NCBI GenBank assembly: GCA_009780585.1
Contig: WQZS01000012.1
Coordinates: 34,295-98,294, forward strand
Length of the DNA: 64,000 bases
Reading direction: 5' to 3'
Source: Defluviitaleaceae bacterium
GTDB taxonomy: Bacteria; Bacillota; Clostridia; Lachnospirales; WQUN01
The notes below the pieces were generated by a model, which saw only the letters and a program-made list of their open reading frames with translations, was not told the DNA's origin and made no database searches. Of the stretch, positions 33,181 through 42,335 are shown in pieces. The stretch's first letter is position 1. Every line of letters starts with the position of its first letter. A program made the position numbers and the translations under genes.

Positions 33181-34251
33181 CTATCCCGCCAATTGCAAAT
33201 TATCAAGCGTAAGTTCCTTCGTAAAGGGGTTAATCGTACGGTTGATCAATTCAAGAGCCTCCTCAGCCTTGGGGATTTCATACCAATGGGTAAGGCGGAC
33301 GCTGTCGGTGGGGTAATTGTGGGTGTGGAGCGTAACATCACCCAAAATAAACTGCTCGGCGAACCAAAGCAATTCCGTAAGGGATAAATCGGTACGGACA
33401 TGATCACGGTAAGTATAAATCAACTCGGGCACGCGCAAGACCGTACGGGGGGAAAGGAGTTCGTCCATCATCGCGCGGATGAATTGCTGCTGGTTTTGCA
33501 TACGTTGGTAATCGGATATATTACGGCCGGGGTTGTCACCCAAACGGTAACGTACAAAGTGCAGAGCCTGTTGGCCGCTTAAACGCTGCTGCCCCGCGGG
33601 GATATTGATATGCAAATCGTCGCAGGGGTCGGTATAGCGCATATGGAAGGGAACGTTTATATTGACACCCCCGACCGCGTCCACGATGCGGATAAAAGCG
33701 CGTTCCTCCACGCTTACGTAGAAATCGGGGATAAAACCGATGATCGTCTGCACCTCACGCCGAAGCTGCGCTACGCCGCCGTCGTGTCCGAGTCCGCCTT
33801 GCCGCCCCACGGGGTAAGCGGAATTAATGCGGGCGATATTGCGGCGGGCATCGACGCGGGTATCGCGCGGGATGCTGACGATACAGGCTTCCCGCTTTAC
33901 CGCGTCAAAGGACGCCACCATAATCGTATCGGTATTCAACCCCGTATCGTACCCGAAAATGAGCAAAGTGAAGAAATTTTCCTTGCGCGTCCATTCGTCC
34001 TGCGTCGGGAGTTCGGTATTGATCAGTTCGTCTTCGGGGTGGGCTTCCGCGACGTCGAAAGCCGGACGGTTCCGTTCCGCTATGACCGCGGGTTCGGGAA
34101 AGAAGGGAACTTGCGCATGGGTGGGTATGGTGGGTGGGGAAATGATCACGCGAAGCAGAAATATCGTGCAAGCGACGACCGCAAGCCCGCCGATTAGGGT
34201 GAATAAAAACGATTTCATAAATTTTTTACGAAGCCGATTATTTTTTAACAT
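33181..34251 (-). CDS. LytR-CpsA-Psr (LCP) family cell-wall glycopolymer ligase
   Basis: LCP enzymes attach teichoic acids or capsule to peptidoglycan outside the membrane. The 356-residue protein has an N-terminal anchor (about 12-36) and the LCP domain from about 90: LLIFGYDTGLNTDTIMVASFDAVKREACIVSIPRDTRV, INSAYPVGRQGG, FIRIVDAVGGVNINVP and LHFVRYRLGDNPGRNISDYQRMQNQQQFIRAM with the Arg residues that bind polyprenyl pyrophosphate. AAGGCGG lies 6 nt before the ATG. Divergent from the MBL-fold gene. Confidence 0.94.
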   Translation of the reverse strand: MLKNNRLRKKFMKSFLFTLIGGLAVVACTIFLLRVIISPPTIPTHAQVPFFPEPAVIAERNRPAFDVAEAHPEDELINTELPTQDEWTRKENFFTLLIFGYDTGLNTDTIMVASFDAVKREACIVSIPRDTRVDARRNIARINSAYPVGRQGGLGHDGGVAQLRREVQTIIGFIPDFYVSVEERAFIRIVDAVGGVNINVPFHMRYTDPCDDLHINIPAGQQRLSGQQALHFVRYRLGDNPGRNISDYQRMQNQQQFIRAMMDELLSPRTVLRVPELIYTYRDHVRTDLSLTELLWFAEQFILGDVTLHTHNYPTDSVRLTHWYEIPKAEEALELINRTINPFTKELTLDNLQLAG

Positions 34252-34357
34252 GCTTGCCGCCTTTTTATTTGTGGGAATCGATCTATTTTGACACGCTTAT
34301 ACTATTTTTTCAATAGAGGCATGTATATAATAGGACGGAACGGAAAGGGGTCGGGTT

Positions 34358-35323
34358 GTGTCCGCGAAGAAAGCATCGGCGGTGATTGCGTTAATTGCGT
34401 TGTTTGTGTTGATCTTGCTGATCGCAACACCCCCCCGCGACGTTTGTATCGGTACGATGGAAGTCACCGTCTTCGGCATAGGCCGCGCGGACGCTATACT
34501 GATCACCACCGAAAACCACGCCGTGATGATCGACACCGGGGAAAATCGCCACGGCGAATACCTGGTTACGCGCTTGGCGGAATTGGGCATCGGACGCTTG
34601 GATTATCTTATTATTACCCATTTCGATTCAGACCATGTAGGCGGCGCGCATGTGATCATCGATCATTTTGAAATCGGTGAAGTTATCGTCCCCAACTACA
34701 GCCGCGAATCACGGCATATGGAACGCTTTAATGACGCGGTGCGCCGCGCGGGGTTGGTTCCTTATGTACTAATGGAACCGCGGCGTTTTACGTTGGATAA
34801 TACGGATTTTATTATTGACCCTTCGGGATTGGGGTATGTATATATTCCCCGTTACGAGGATATCTCCGACTATGAACACGACGACGATCGTTTTTCCCTC
34901 GAATACACGGCTGACCACGTACCCGTCGGGGACAATTTTTCCATTGTCACGGTCGTGTCCCATGGGGACAATCATTTTCTGTTCATGGGTGACGCGATGG
35001 AAATCCGTTTGGAAGAAGTGCTGGCGAACGATACTTTGATGGCGCTTGATTATGCGTTTGTTAAATTGCCGCGTCATGGCCGCTTTACCGGACGCGGCTT
35101 GGAACTGATCCATACAACGCGCCCGCGGTACGCCGTAATCACGGGCTTCCATCCCGCTGATATTGAAACATACTACCCCGAACGCCCCGCCGACGAACGC
35201 GTGATTTACGCGGTGGAATACGTAGGCGCGGAGGTTTTCTTCACCATGAGCGAAGGGGTGCGGATGGTCAGCGGCGCGGATGGGACGATTAGTGTTACGG
35301 AGATTAAATACAAGGGGGAATAA
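34358..35323 (+). CDS. Membrane-anchored MBL-fold hydrolase (ComEC C-terminal-like)
   Basis: The 321-residue protein has one N-terminal membrane helix and a metallo-beta-lactamase fold like the ComEC/Rec2 C-terminal domain. The metal motif reads THFDSDHVGG (HxDxDH), earlier MEVTVFGIGRADAILI and MIDTG, later FLFMGDAMEIRLEE and KLPRHGRFTG. ComEC-like domains are thought to be nucleases or phosphoesterases. GTG start at 34358 behind AAAGGGG. Two nucleotides separate its stop from the GNAT start. Confidence 0.86.
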   Translation: MSAKKASAVIALIALFVLILLIATPPRDVCIGTMEVTVFGIGRADAILITTENHAVMIDTGENRHGEYLVTRLAELGIGRLDYLIITHFDSDHVGGAHVIIDHFEIGEVIVPNYSRESRHMERFNDAVRRAGLVPYVLMEPRRFTLDNTDFIIDPSGLGYVYIPRYEDISDYEHDDDRFSLEYTADHVPVGDNFSIVTVVSHGDNHFLFMGDAMEIRLEEVLANDTLMALDYAFVKLPRHGRFTGRGLELIHTTRPRYAVITGFHPADIETYYPERPADERVIYAVEYVGAEVFFTMSEGVRMVSGADGTISVTEIKYKGE

Positions 35324-35324
35324 C

Positions 35325-35777
35325 ATGATTACCTTAAAACCCATTAACACCGAAAACTTTTATGAATGTCTCGACTTAACCGTGGCGGAAAACCAGCAAC
35401 GCTTTGTTGCTGACAATGCCCGGTCTTTGGCGGAGGCATGGTTGTTCGGCGATATCGCGCTACCGTTTGCGATTTATAAGGATGATGTAATGGTCGGGTT
35501 CGTAATGCTCGACCTTGATTATTTTGCAAACGGTACAAAGGTATGCGCATTATGGCGGTTTATGATTGATAAGAAATATCAAGGCAAAGGGTACGGCAAG
35601 TCCGCGATGCTGGAGGTCCTTTCATATGTAAAGGATGTGATTAACCCCAAAATATTCCGTACGTCCGTCGTCCCGGGAAATGACGCGGCGAGGCGATTAT
35701 ATATCGGGCTGGGCTTTGTACCGAACGGTGAATTTTCCGGCGGCGAAGAGGTATTGATTATGGATTGCTTACATTAA
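35325..35777 (+). CDS. GNAT-family N-acetyltransferase
   Basis: The 150-residue protein begins MITLKPINTENFYECLDLTV and has the GNAT acetyl-CoA loop KYQGKGYGKSAM preceded by LWRFMIDK, then RTSVVPGNDAARRLYIGLGFVPNGE. It resembles spermidine/spermine acetyltransferase-like members (BltD type), but the acceptor cannot be fixed. ATG 35325 follows AAGGGGGA; a longer frame overlaps the MBL gene. The stop region overlaps the convergent gene by 9 bp. Confidence 0.88.
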   Translation: MITLKPINTENFYECLDLTVAENQQRFVADNARSLAEAWLFGDIALPFAIYKDDVMVGFVMLDLDYFANGTKVCALWRFMIDKKYQGKGYGKSAMLEVLSYVKDVINPKIFRTSVVPGNDAARRLYIGLGFVPNGEFSGGEEVLIMDCLH

Positions 35778-36251
35778 ACCCCGTTCCTTCATTTCATTTT
35801 CAACAAACGTTTTAATGTATTCATCGTCTCCTTCCCCCATGAAGAATTCGAAGCAGTTGTACCTGCATTTTTGGAAGCGTTCGCCTGCGATTATAAAATC
35901 ATATCCCGCGCATTTGGGGTTGCATCCGTTTTGTGTGAGCCGTTTACATTCGCCGGAACCTTTGATGGAATCCATCATTTTAGCGGGCAGGGCGTGCATG
36001 AAATCGGGGTAAGCGGATATATTTTCACCGTAGACGCGCACGAACATGCCGTTTTTACGGAAACCCATATTGATCAACGCCCTGGGCGGTTTACCGACTT
36101 TGTATGAAGCGAGGTAGCCGTTTTTCTTTTCCTCGTAAGCGGATTTGCCGTTTTTTTCGGTAATTAAGTCATGAAGCGATTGGATGAAGGGTTTGTTCGC
36201 GTCGGTTACGGCTGACATGAATTGCTCGAAGGTGACTTTTTCCTGTGGCAT
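35769..36251 (-). CDS. Conserved-looking Cys-containing protein (unrecognised)
   Basis: A 160-residue cytoplasmic protein with N-terminal helices (KVTFEQFMSAVTDANKPFIQSLHDLITEKNGKSAYEEKKNGYLASYKVGKPPRALINMGFRKNGMFVRVYGENISAYPDF) and a Cys-rich C-terminal half (GECKRLTQNGCNPKCAGYDF, FQKCRYNCFEFFMGEGD) that could bind metal. The N-terminal half recalls DUF1801-like proteins, without certainty. ATG 36251 follows GGGAGGAAATATA. Confidence 0.65.
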   Translation of the reverse strand: MPQEKVTFEQFMSAVTDANKPFIQSLHDLITEKNGKSAYEEKKNGYLASYKVGKPPRALINMGFRKNGMFVRVYGENISAYPDFMHALPAKMMDSIKGSGECKRLTQNGCNPKCAGYDFIIAGERFQKCRYNCFEFFMGEGDDEYIKTFVENEMKERGLM

Positions 36252-36387
36252 TATATTTCCTCCCGAAGGGATTTTTTTCATTATAACATGTATAATCGAT
36301 CGCACACAGATAGACCCATAAGCGGGGGGACATATTTCACATGCAAATACTACGCGATTTACGGGAGAAGGGGGAATTGGCGGATTA

Positions 36388-38619
36388 ATGGATATCTTCA
36401 GCCACTACGCACCCTTCATACAGGAATTTATCTACCAAAATAACTGGAAGGAAATCCGCGCCGTGCAAACCGAAGCGGCTAAGTCGATTTTCCTTTCGGA
36501 TAATAACGTGCTGATTTGCGCCAAGACCGCGTCGGGTAAAACCGAAGCGGCTTTCTTCCCGGTTTTGTCGGAACTGGAAAAGGAATCGCCGATGAGCTTC
36601 GGCGCAATCTATTTAGCTCCGTTAAAAACGTTAATTAACGACCAATTCAAACGTATCGATTTATTGCTGCGGGAATCGAATACCCCGGTTTTCCATTGGC
36701 ACGGGGACGTTTCCTATTCGCATAAGAAAGCGGCGATTAAGAACCCGCGGGGGATATTGCAAATCACGCCCGAATCCCTCGAGGGGATGATGGTTAACCG
36801 TACAAATAATATTTATCATTTATTTAATGATTTAAAATTCATTATTATTGACGAAATTCATTTTATGGCGGGTACGGACCGGGGCAACCAAATCAAATGC
36901 ATCCTCGAAAGGTTGGCGCGTATTATCAAACGCTACCCACGGCGTATCGGTCTTTCGGCGACCATCGGCGACCCGCAAGCCTCCGCCGAATGGCTGGGCG
37001 AAAAAACCGAACGCGGTACGGACATCGTCTTTATCAAGGACGAAAAATATAAATTCAAACTCGCGTGCGAGCATTTTTTTACGGCGGACACAAAGTCCCA
37101 CACCGTTGAGGAAAACCAAATGTATGAGAATTACGGGGACAAGTATTCGTATTTCCTTTTCTCCGACGAAGCGAATAAATATATTTATAAACACGTTAAA
37201 AATAAATTAAAATCATTAATATTTTTAAATACCCGCGAGGAAACGGAATACATGACCGCAACCCTGCGCGGCATCGCCGAAATCAAACGTGAAAAAGACA
37301 TCTTCTACATCCACCACGGCAGTATTTCCAAGCAACTGCGCGAAGAAACCGAAGCCGACATGAAGGACGAACACAAGCAAACGGTAACCTGCGCCACAGT
37401 TTCGATGGAACTAGGTATCGACATCGGTTACTTGGAACGCATCGTGCATTTGGGTGCGCCCAATTCTGTTTCGTCGTTTTTACAGCGCATGGGGCGTTCG
37501 GGTAGGCGCGACATCCCGCCGGAAATGATGATCATCATCAATGAGGACATCGTTAAACCCAACGCGCTCCTCCCCCACTCCCTCCCGTGGGAATTGCTTA
37601 AATCCATCGCCGTCGCGCAGCTCTACATCGAGGAACGCTGGATCGAACCCCCCGTGCTTAAGAAAATGCCGTTTTCCCTCCTCTTCCACCAAACGCTGAC
37701 CGTCCTCGCCGCTGCTTACGAATTAAAGCCCGACGATTTTTTCGAGCGCATCCTCACGCTGTCGCCCTTTAGACATGTGGAGGAAGAAGATTACCGCATC
37801 TTACTACGCCATATGCTGAAAACAAAAATGCTCCAGCTCACCGACGAACGCACGGTCATCGTCGGCTTGGAGGGTGAAAAGTTGATTAATTCTTATAAAT
37901 TCCTGGCCACCTTTAAAGCGTACGAGGAATATAAGGTGATGCACGGCACGTCTCATATCGGCACGCTCACCGGCGAAATGCCCATCGGCGATATATTCAC
38001 CCTCGCGGGCATTACGTGGGAGGTCGCCGAAGTCGTGCCCGCGCAAAAGATCATCCTCGTAAAGAAAGCCGAAGGCTACGGCGCGTTCCCGTGGCCCGGC
38101 ACGTACCGCGACATCCACACTAAAATCATCCGCCAAATACGTAAAATCCTAATGGAGGACACACCCTACCCGTACCTAAAACCCCGCGCGGCGGAACGAT
38201 TAAACCAAGCACGCGCAATCGCCCGATCCTCGGGGATGTTGACGCAACCCATCGTCCATTTGGGCGGTAAGCAATGGGCCTTGTTCCCGTGGTTGGGTTC
38301 CAAGTCGAATTGGGCGCTGCGGCGTTTTATTAAAAGAAATTGCGTGAAGAAATTCGGCCTGGCCGACATCGAATACGGCGATTGGTATTACATCCGGCTA
38401 AACATAAATAAAGGCAACGGAAATGAATTAACAAATAATATTAAATCATTTTTTAATCATAATTCCGACTTAAATTCCCTCGTGGGCGAAAAGGAAAACC
38501 CCGTCTACGAACGCTACGACGCGTACGTCCCGCAGGAATTGATCAGAAAGGGTTATGTCGTTGATAAAATGGACGGCAGCGAGGTTAAGGAATGGTTGGG
38601 GTGGTTTGATAATAATTAA
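36388..38619 (+). CDS. Lhr-like DEAD/DEAH-box helicase
   Basis: The 743-residue superfamily 2 helicase has AKTASGKTEAAFFP (motif I), LAPLKTLINDQ (Ia), QITPESLEGMM (Ib), IIIDEIHFMAGTDRG (II), GLSATIGDP (III), the second RecA domain with FLNTREETEYM, HHGSISKQLRE, CATVSMELGIDIG and QRMGRSGRR (VI), and a winged-helix/Lhr-type C-terminal region to about 740. Lhr proteins translocate 3'-5' on single strands and are linked to repair or RNA handling; short Lhr-like forms are also seen in defence islands. No partner nuclease gene is adjacent. A conserved RNA module lies 65 nt downstream. Confidence 0.9.
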   Translation: MDIFSHYAPFIQEFIYQNNWKEIRAVQTEAAKSIFLSDNNVLICAKTASGKTEAAFFPVLSELEKESPMSFGAIYLAPLKTLINDQFKRIDLLLRESNTPVFHWHGDVSYSHKKAAIKNPRGILQITPESLEGMMVNRTNNIYHLFNDLKFIIIDEIHFMAGTDRGNQIKCILERLARIIKRYPRRIGLSATIGDPQASAEWLGEKTERGTDIVFIKDEKYKFKLACEHFFTADTKSHTVEENQMYENYGDKYSYFLFSDEANKYIYKHVKNKLKSLIFLNTREETEYMTATLRGIAEIKREKDIFYIHHGSISKQLREETEADMKDEHKQTVTCATVSMELGIDIGYLERIVHLGAPNSVSSFLQRMGRSGRRDIPPEMMIIINEDIVKPNALLPHSLPWELLKSIAVAQLYIEERWIEPPVLKKMPFSLLFHQTLTVLAAAYELKPDDFFERILTLSPFRHVEEEDYRILLRHMLKTKMLQLTDERTVIVGLEGEKLINSYKFLATFKAYEEYKVMHGTSHIGTLTGEMPIGDIFTLAGITWEVAEVVPAQKIILVKKAEGYGAFPWPGTYRDIHTKIIRQIRKILMEDTPYPYLKPRAAERLNQARAIARSSGMLTQPIVHLGGKQWALFPWLGSKSNWALRRFIKRNCVKKFGLADIEYGDWYYIRLNINKGNGNELTNNIKSFFNHNSDLNSLVGEKENPVYERYDAYVPQELIRKGYVVDKMDGSEVKEWLGWFDNN

Positions 38620-38683
38620 CCGTTTAGTCCGCATTTTTTGGGTCTGTAAAAACTGTATGTCATAATTACAATAAACGCAATAT

Positions 38684-38783
38684 AAAAACCCCCTGCGGGA
38701 AGCTCAAGCATCAAAAGATGCGCCCGCACGGGGTTGTCACTCGCCTCCAAGTCCGGGTGGAAGCGGTTGGGGGTTGTTTTATT
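38684..38783 (+). ncRNA. Structured RNA module, copy 1
   Basis: Sixty-five nucleotides match the minus-strand copy at 59738-59644 with six differences. Fold: AACCC/GGGTT, a 2x2 internal loop, TGCGGG/CCCGCA, an invariant bulge AAGCTCAA, GCATC/GATGC with an AAAA loop. A second hairpin follows (CGCxTCC/GGAxGCG), then GTTGGGGGTTGTTTTATT. Both copies lie just 3' of a gene in sense orientation. Not a class I can name. Confidence 0.6.
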
Positions 38784-39046
38784 AAATTTTACTTCTTTGC
38801 GGTGATGATAAAATGTAAATAACTCGGGAGGGCACCCATTATATGCATTACCCGTGACCCGGCTGCGCAGCCTGTATGGGTCGTTTGCAAACCTCGGCAA
38901 AGACGATGACCTTGGTTTAATATGATTATACATGAATCGAACATTGTGTCAACACGTATTTGCAAGAACCTTCATTCGCCGTTTATTCAGCTATGCGGTA
39001 TATGTTATCATTGCTCTATATTTAATGATAAGGTGGCGAATTCCCC
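38784..39046 (+). other. Intergenic stretch upstream of the recombinase gene
   Basis: No supported gene. GGCTGCGCAGCC (38861-38872) and GTTTGCAAAC (38883-38892) are perfect palindromes within a GACCC/GGGTC-closed region that could be structured. The last 100 bp are AT-rich and presumably hold the recombinase promoter. Confidence 0.35.
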
Positions 39047-40090
39047 ATGCCCGCCAACTACCACGACCAAAAGAAAGCCCAAGAAACCCTGCGCCTGCGT
39101 GAAATGCTCCGGCAGTTGCCGTTGTTTCTCGGGCCTTATTTTATGAGTTTGGGTGACCAAACGTCTTCGCTCACGCGGGTGGGGTACGCGTATGATTTGC
39201 GGATTTTTTTCAATTACTTATCGGAGGAAATCCTTGACGGCAAACCCATCCGCGAAATTACGGTCGATGATTTAACCAAAATCGACTCCGACCACGTTCA
39301 AATGTTTATGGAATACCTCACCTACTACATACCCCAAGGCGAAACGGAGGAAGCGCAGCAAAACGCCGCCTTGGGCAAGTCCCGCAAACTCGCCGCCGTG
39401 CGCGGTTTGTTTAAGTATTTATATATGAAGAAACACATCCCCGCCAATCCGGCGGAGTTGGTGGGTTTCCCCAAAATCACCAATAAAACAATCACCACAC
39501 TCGAAGTGGACGAAATCGCTAAATTACTCGACGAAGTGGACAGCGGCGAAAAATTATCCCCCAAGCAAAAAGAATTTCATGAACGGACAAAATTACGCGA
39601 CGCGGCGATTATTACGCTTTTACTCGGTACGGGGATGCGCGTATCGGAATGTGTGGGTATCGACCTTAACCACATCGACTTCGAGGTCGGCGGCATTAAA
39701 GTCACGCGCAAGGGCGGGGACGAAATGGTCCTTTACTTCGGGGAGGAGGTCGCCGCCGCACTCGAAGCCTACATGGCGGAACGGGATAAGACCACCCCGC
39801 TGGCCGGGCATGAACAAGCCCTGTTTTTATCCTTGCAAAACCGCCGCATCACCGACCGCGCCGTACAAAATTTGGTAAAAAAATATGCCGCGCTGGTCAC
39901 GCGGCTTAAGAATATTTCGCCTCATAAATTACGTTCGACTTTTGGTACGCAGCTCTACGCGGAAACGGGGGACATTTACCTCGTGGCCAACGTCCTTGGT
40001 CATGCCGATGTCAACACCACCCGCAAGCACTACGCCAAAATGGACGAACAATACCGCCGACGGGCGGCCAACGCGGTTAAACTGCGTTAA
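39047..40090 (+). CDS. Xer-like tyrosine recombinase
   Basis: The 347-residue protein has an N-terminal core-binding SAM-like domain (about 15-130) and a catalytic domain with Arg in LLGTGMRVSECVGIDL, Lys in VTRKGGDEM, H-x-x-R in SPHKLRSTFGTQLY, His in NVLGHADVNTT and the nucleophile in RKHYAKMD. XerC/D-like clostridial recombinases of this length resolve chromosome dimers or serve mobile elements. No att-like direct repeats or mobile-element cargo are seen beside it, so a housekeeping Xer role is favoured. AAGGTGG precedes ATG 39047. Confidence 0.88.
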   Translation: MPANYHDQKKAQETLRLREMLRQLPLFLGPYFMSLGDQTSSLTRVGYAYDLRIFFNYLSEEILDGKPIREITVDDLTKIDSDHVQMFMEYLTYYIPQGETEEAQQNAALGKSRKLAAVRGLFKYLYMKKHIPANPAELVGFPKITNKTITTLEVDEIAKLLDEVDSGEKLSPKQKEFHERTKLRDAAIITLLLGTGMRVSECVGIDLNHIDFEVGGIKVTRKGGDEMVLYFGEEVAAALEAYMAERDKTTPLAGHEQALFLSLQNRRITDRAVQNLVKKYAALVTRLKNISPHKLRSTFGTQLYAETGDIYLVANVLGHADVNTTRKHYAKMDEQYRRRAANAVKLR

Positions 40091-40101
40091 TCAGCGGTTG
40101 C

Positions 40102-41343
40102 TTAAATATCATCCGCATCCACAACCATATTGATCATATTACTGTACCAAAGGAGCGCGTCGCGGTAAGCTACGTGGATATCGTCCACGGAAATATGGCG
40201 CATTAAAGCGACCCGCGAAATTTCCGCCCAAGCGCCGTGTTCGTAGGTAAGGACAAAATTTAACACCTCGTAATGCATCCCGCGTTTGTCCACCAACGCC
40301 TCAAAGATGGCGGAGGGTACGAACACCATGCCCAGCGCGTCCTTGATGGGGACGGACAGCACGACATCCAGCACGGAGAAAAGCCCCATGAGGAACAGGT
40401 TTTCAACCGCCATCGCCATCTCGAAATGTTTGCCCATGTTTTCGCAAAACTTGGCGCGGAGCAAGGATATCCGCGTAACCTCCGACGGGTTGTCGGCGCA
40501 GAGGGCGTTCGTGACCGCAGCGGCGACCCATTTGCGTATTTCGCGCTGGCCCAGCATGGCGGCGGCTTGGTTAAGGTTCTTGATTTGCGTACGCGAAGCG
40601 GAGGTGTTCACCAGTTTCATGAATTGTACAGCCAGCGCCATGTCCTGCCGTACCGTGCGGGTAAAGGTTTGGAAGTCGAAGTCTTCCTGGTTAACGATGT
40701 TAAGTAATTGGATGTAATTGACTTTTAACGGCGTAAGGGCGTTTTGCTTGGCCGAGGACGGGATGTGAACCTTATAGAACGGCCCGTCGAATAAATCGAT
40801 GCTGGAATGCTTGATCATATCAAAGATGGGTTGCTCTTCTATATCGGTCGCTACGACCGTCGCGCGGGGGAATTCCTTTTGCACGATACGCGCGTGGCTC
40901 ACCAAATGGCTGACGGGTAAACGCAGGAAAAGATAGTCCGTGTAGGGTACGAAGGGCCGTATATCCTCCAGGTTATTTTGGTAGATGACGACAAAACGAA
41001 AACCCAGCTTGGTGAACCGCTTCATACGTTCCAGTACGGTCGGTTCGGGCCGGGTTTGCTTGTCCATGATAAATACGATTTTGTTGGGTGGTTCGGATAT
41101 TTCCTTCTCCATATCGGTCATGAGCAGGATTTCGGTGATGGGGACGAACAGGGGTTTGTTTTGGGTAAGGGCATCGAGTCCCACTTTATTGATAAACTCG
41201 AAGAACGGGGAAGTCATCGCCCTGTCCAATGGGTTGGACTTAACGGATTCCAATATGGCGTTACCATACTGATAGGAAAGGTAATAGCCCTCGACGATCA
41301 TGCCGCTGGTGAACAGCGGCTTGGGTACCAACAAGAAATGCAT
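40102..41343 (-). CDS. EAL-HDOD signalling protein with degenerate EAL domain
   Basis: A YuxH-like 413-residue protein: an N-terminal EAL-type barrel (about 1-195), in which the E-A-L motif is replaced by EGYYL and other metal ligands are not evident, and a C-terminal HDOD domain (about 205-390) with LNIVNQEDFDFQTFTRTVRQDMALAVQFMKLVNTSA and AAAMLGQREIRKWVAAAV. Such proteins probably bind rather than degrade c-di-GMP. ATG 41343 follows GGAGG; the frame to 41361 is not used. Convergent with the recombinase gene (11 bp gap). Confidence 0.85.
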   Translation of the reverse strand: MHFLLVPKPLFTSGMIVEGYYLSYQYGNAILESVKSNPLDRAMTSPFFEFINKVGLDALTQNKPLFVPITEILLMTDMEKEISEPPNKIVFIMDKQTRPEPTVLERMKRFTKLGFRFVVIYQNNLEDIRPFVPYTDYLFLRLPVSHLVSHARIVQKEFPRATVVATDIEEQPIFDMIKHSSIDLFDGPFYKVHIPSSAKQNALTPLKVNYIQLLNIVNQEDFDFQTFTRTVRQDMALAVQFMKLVNTSASRTQIKNLNQAAAMLGQREIRKWVAAAVTNALCADNPSEVTRISLLRAKFCENMGKHFEMAMAVENLFLMGLFSVLDVVLSVPIKDALGMVFVPSAIFEALVDKRGMHYEVLNFVLTYEHGAWAEISRVALMRHISVDDIHVAYRDALLWYSNMINMVVDADDI

Positions 41344-41414
41344 GGAACGTCCTCCATCCAAGCGGGCTTTTTCGCATTATAAACCATGGATGGGATAGAT
41401 ACAACACCTTTCTA

Positions 41415-42290
41415 TTATTCCAGCGCCTCCAAAAGGACCCCGATCGGTTTACCGCTGGGGCGGTTCGACCGCTTCAAGCGGAACAGGCATTTGGGGTCGC
41501 CTTGTTTTACCCGGTTCATCCCTTCCTGGCAGGAAAGGGTGGCCTCGAAGCCTATTTCCTCCAGCACCGCTTGCGCTTCCTTACTGATTACCCCCAGCGG
41601 ATACGTAAAGGTCGTGGGGGTAAAATCCAAGTATTCATGACACAGGGTTTGCAACTTTTGCAAGTCGGTGCGTAAACGCGCGTGATAATTTTGCGTGGAT
41701 TCGCCGCTGCGTATACCCGAACCGCCGCGCCCATGCAGGTCGTATCCGTGGCTTTGGATTTCGCATCGGCCGGAATCATGCATTTCCTGTATCTGCGGCC
41801 ATGTAAGGTTGGGGAATTTCGCGTTGGGGTTTTTTTCGCGCTGCGCGGTGAACTTGTCGGCGGCTTCGCCGATGACGGAAAATACGGCCTTCATCTTGTA
41901 CTTTTCGAGTAAGGGCAACACATAGTTCAAATCACCCGTATTGCCGTCGTCGAAGGTCAGTACAATCGGTTTCTTAGGCAGCCTTTTACCCCGTTGCACG
42001 AAGTTGATCAAATCCCCCATCACGACGGTTTTGTAGCCGTTGTCCTTAAGGAATTTTAAATCCGCTTCCAACTCTGCGGGCGTAATCCCGTACTTGCCGA
42101 TATATTTACTTTTCTCCGTTACCAAATGGTACATAATAACGGGTACGTCCGCTTCCTTATCGCGTTTGAAAAATACGGCGGTATCGTCCAAGTCATCGTA
42201 ATCATCGTATTCACCCGCGATGACCGGGAGGACGGTAATAAAAATGCACACCGTTAAAAGTGTGCATAAAAAACAGAGGATCCTTTTCAT
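41415..42290 (-). CDS. Secreted polysaccharide deacetylase
   Basis: The 291-residue protein has a signal peptide (KRILCFLCTLLTVCIFITVLPVIAG) and the NodB-homology domain: VPVIMYHLV, PIVLTFDDGNTGDLNYVLPLL (metal-binding Asp pair), a SHxxxxH-type EIQSHGYDLHGRGG, and FTYPLGV. It would remove acetyl groups from cell-wall glycan or another exterior polymer. ATG 42290 follows AAGGAG; the GTG at 42299 is inside that site. Confidence 0.92.
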   Translation of the reverse strand: MKRILCFLCTLLTVCIFITVLPVIAGEYDDYDDLDDTAVFFKRDKEADVPVIMYHLVTEKSKYIGKYGITPAELEADLKFLKDNGYKTVVMGDLINFVQRGKRLPKKPIVLTFDDGNTGDLNYVLPLLEKYKMKAVFSVIGEAADKFTAQREKNPNAKFPNLTWPQIQEMHDSGRCEIQSHGYDLHGRGGSGIRSGESTQNYHARLRTDLQKLQTLCHEYLDFTPTTFTYPLGVISKEAQAVLEEIGFEATLSCQEGMNRVKQGDPKCLFRLKRSNRPSGKPIGVLLEALE

Positions 42291-42335
42291 TCGGCACACA
42301 CTCCTTTAAGGGTAGTATGCCGTTTTTGTCAAAAA

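Noticed and set aside
38616..38933. 105-codon minus-strand open frame over the RNA module and its 3' flank
   Set aside because: No ribosome site, it reads antisense through the structured repeat whose conservation follows RNA pairing, and it has no domain features.
39047..40090. Tyrosine recombinase as the integrase of a mobile element
   Set aside because: No tRNA, att-like direct repeats, excisionase or mobile cargo is seen; a Xer-type housekeeping role fits as well.
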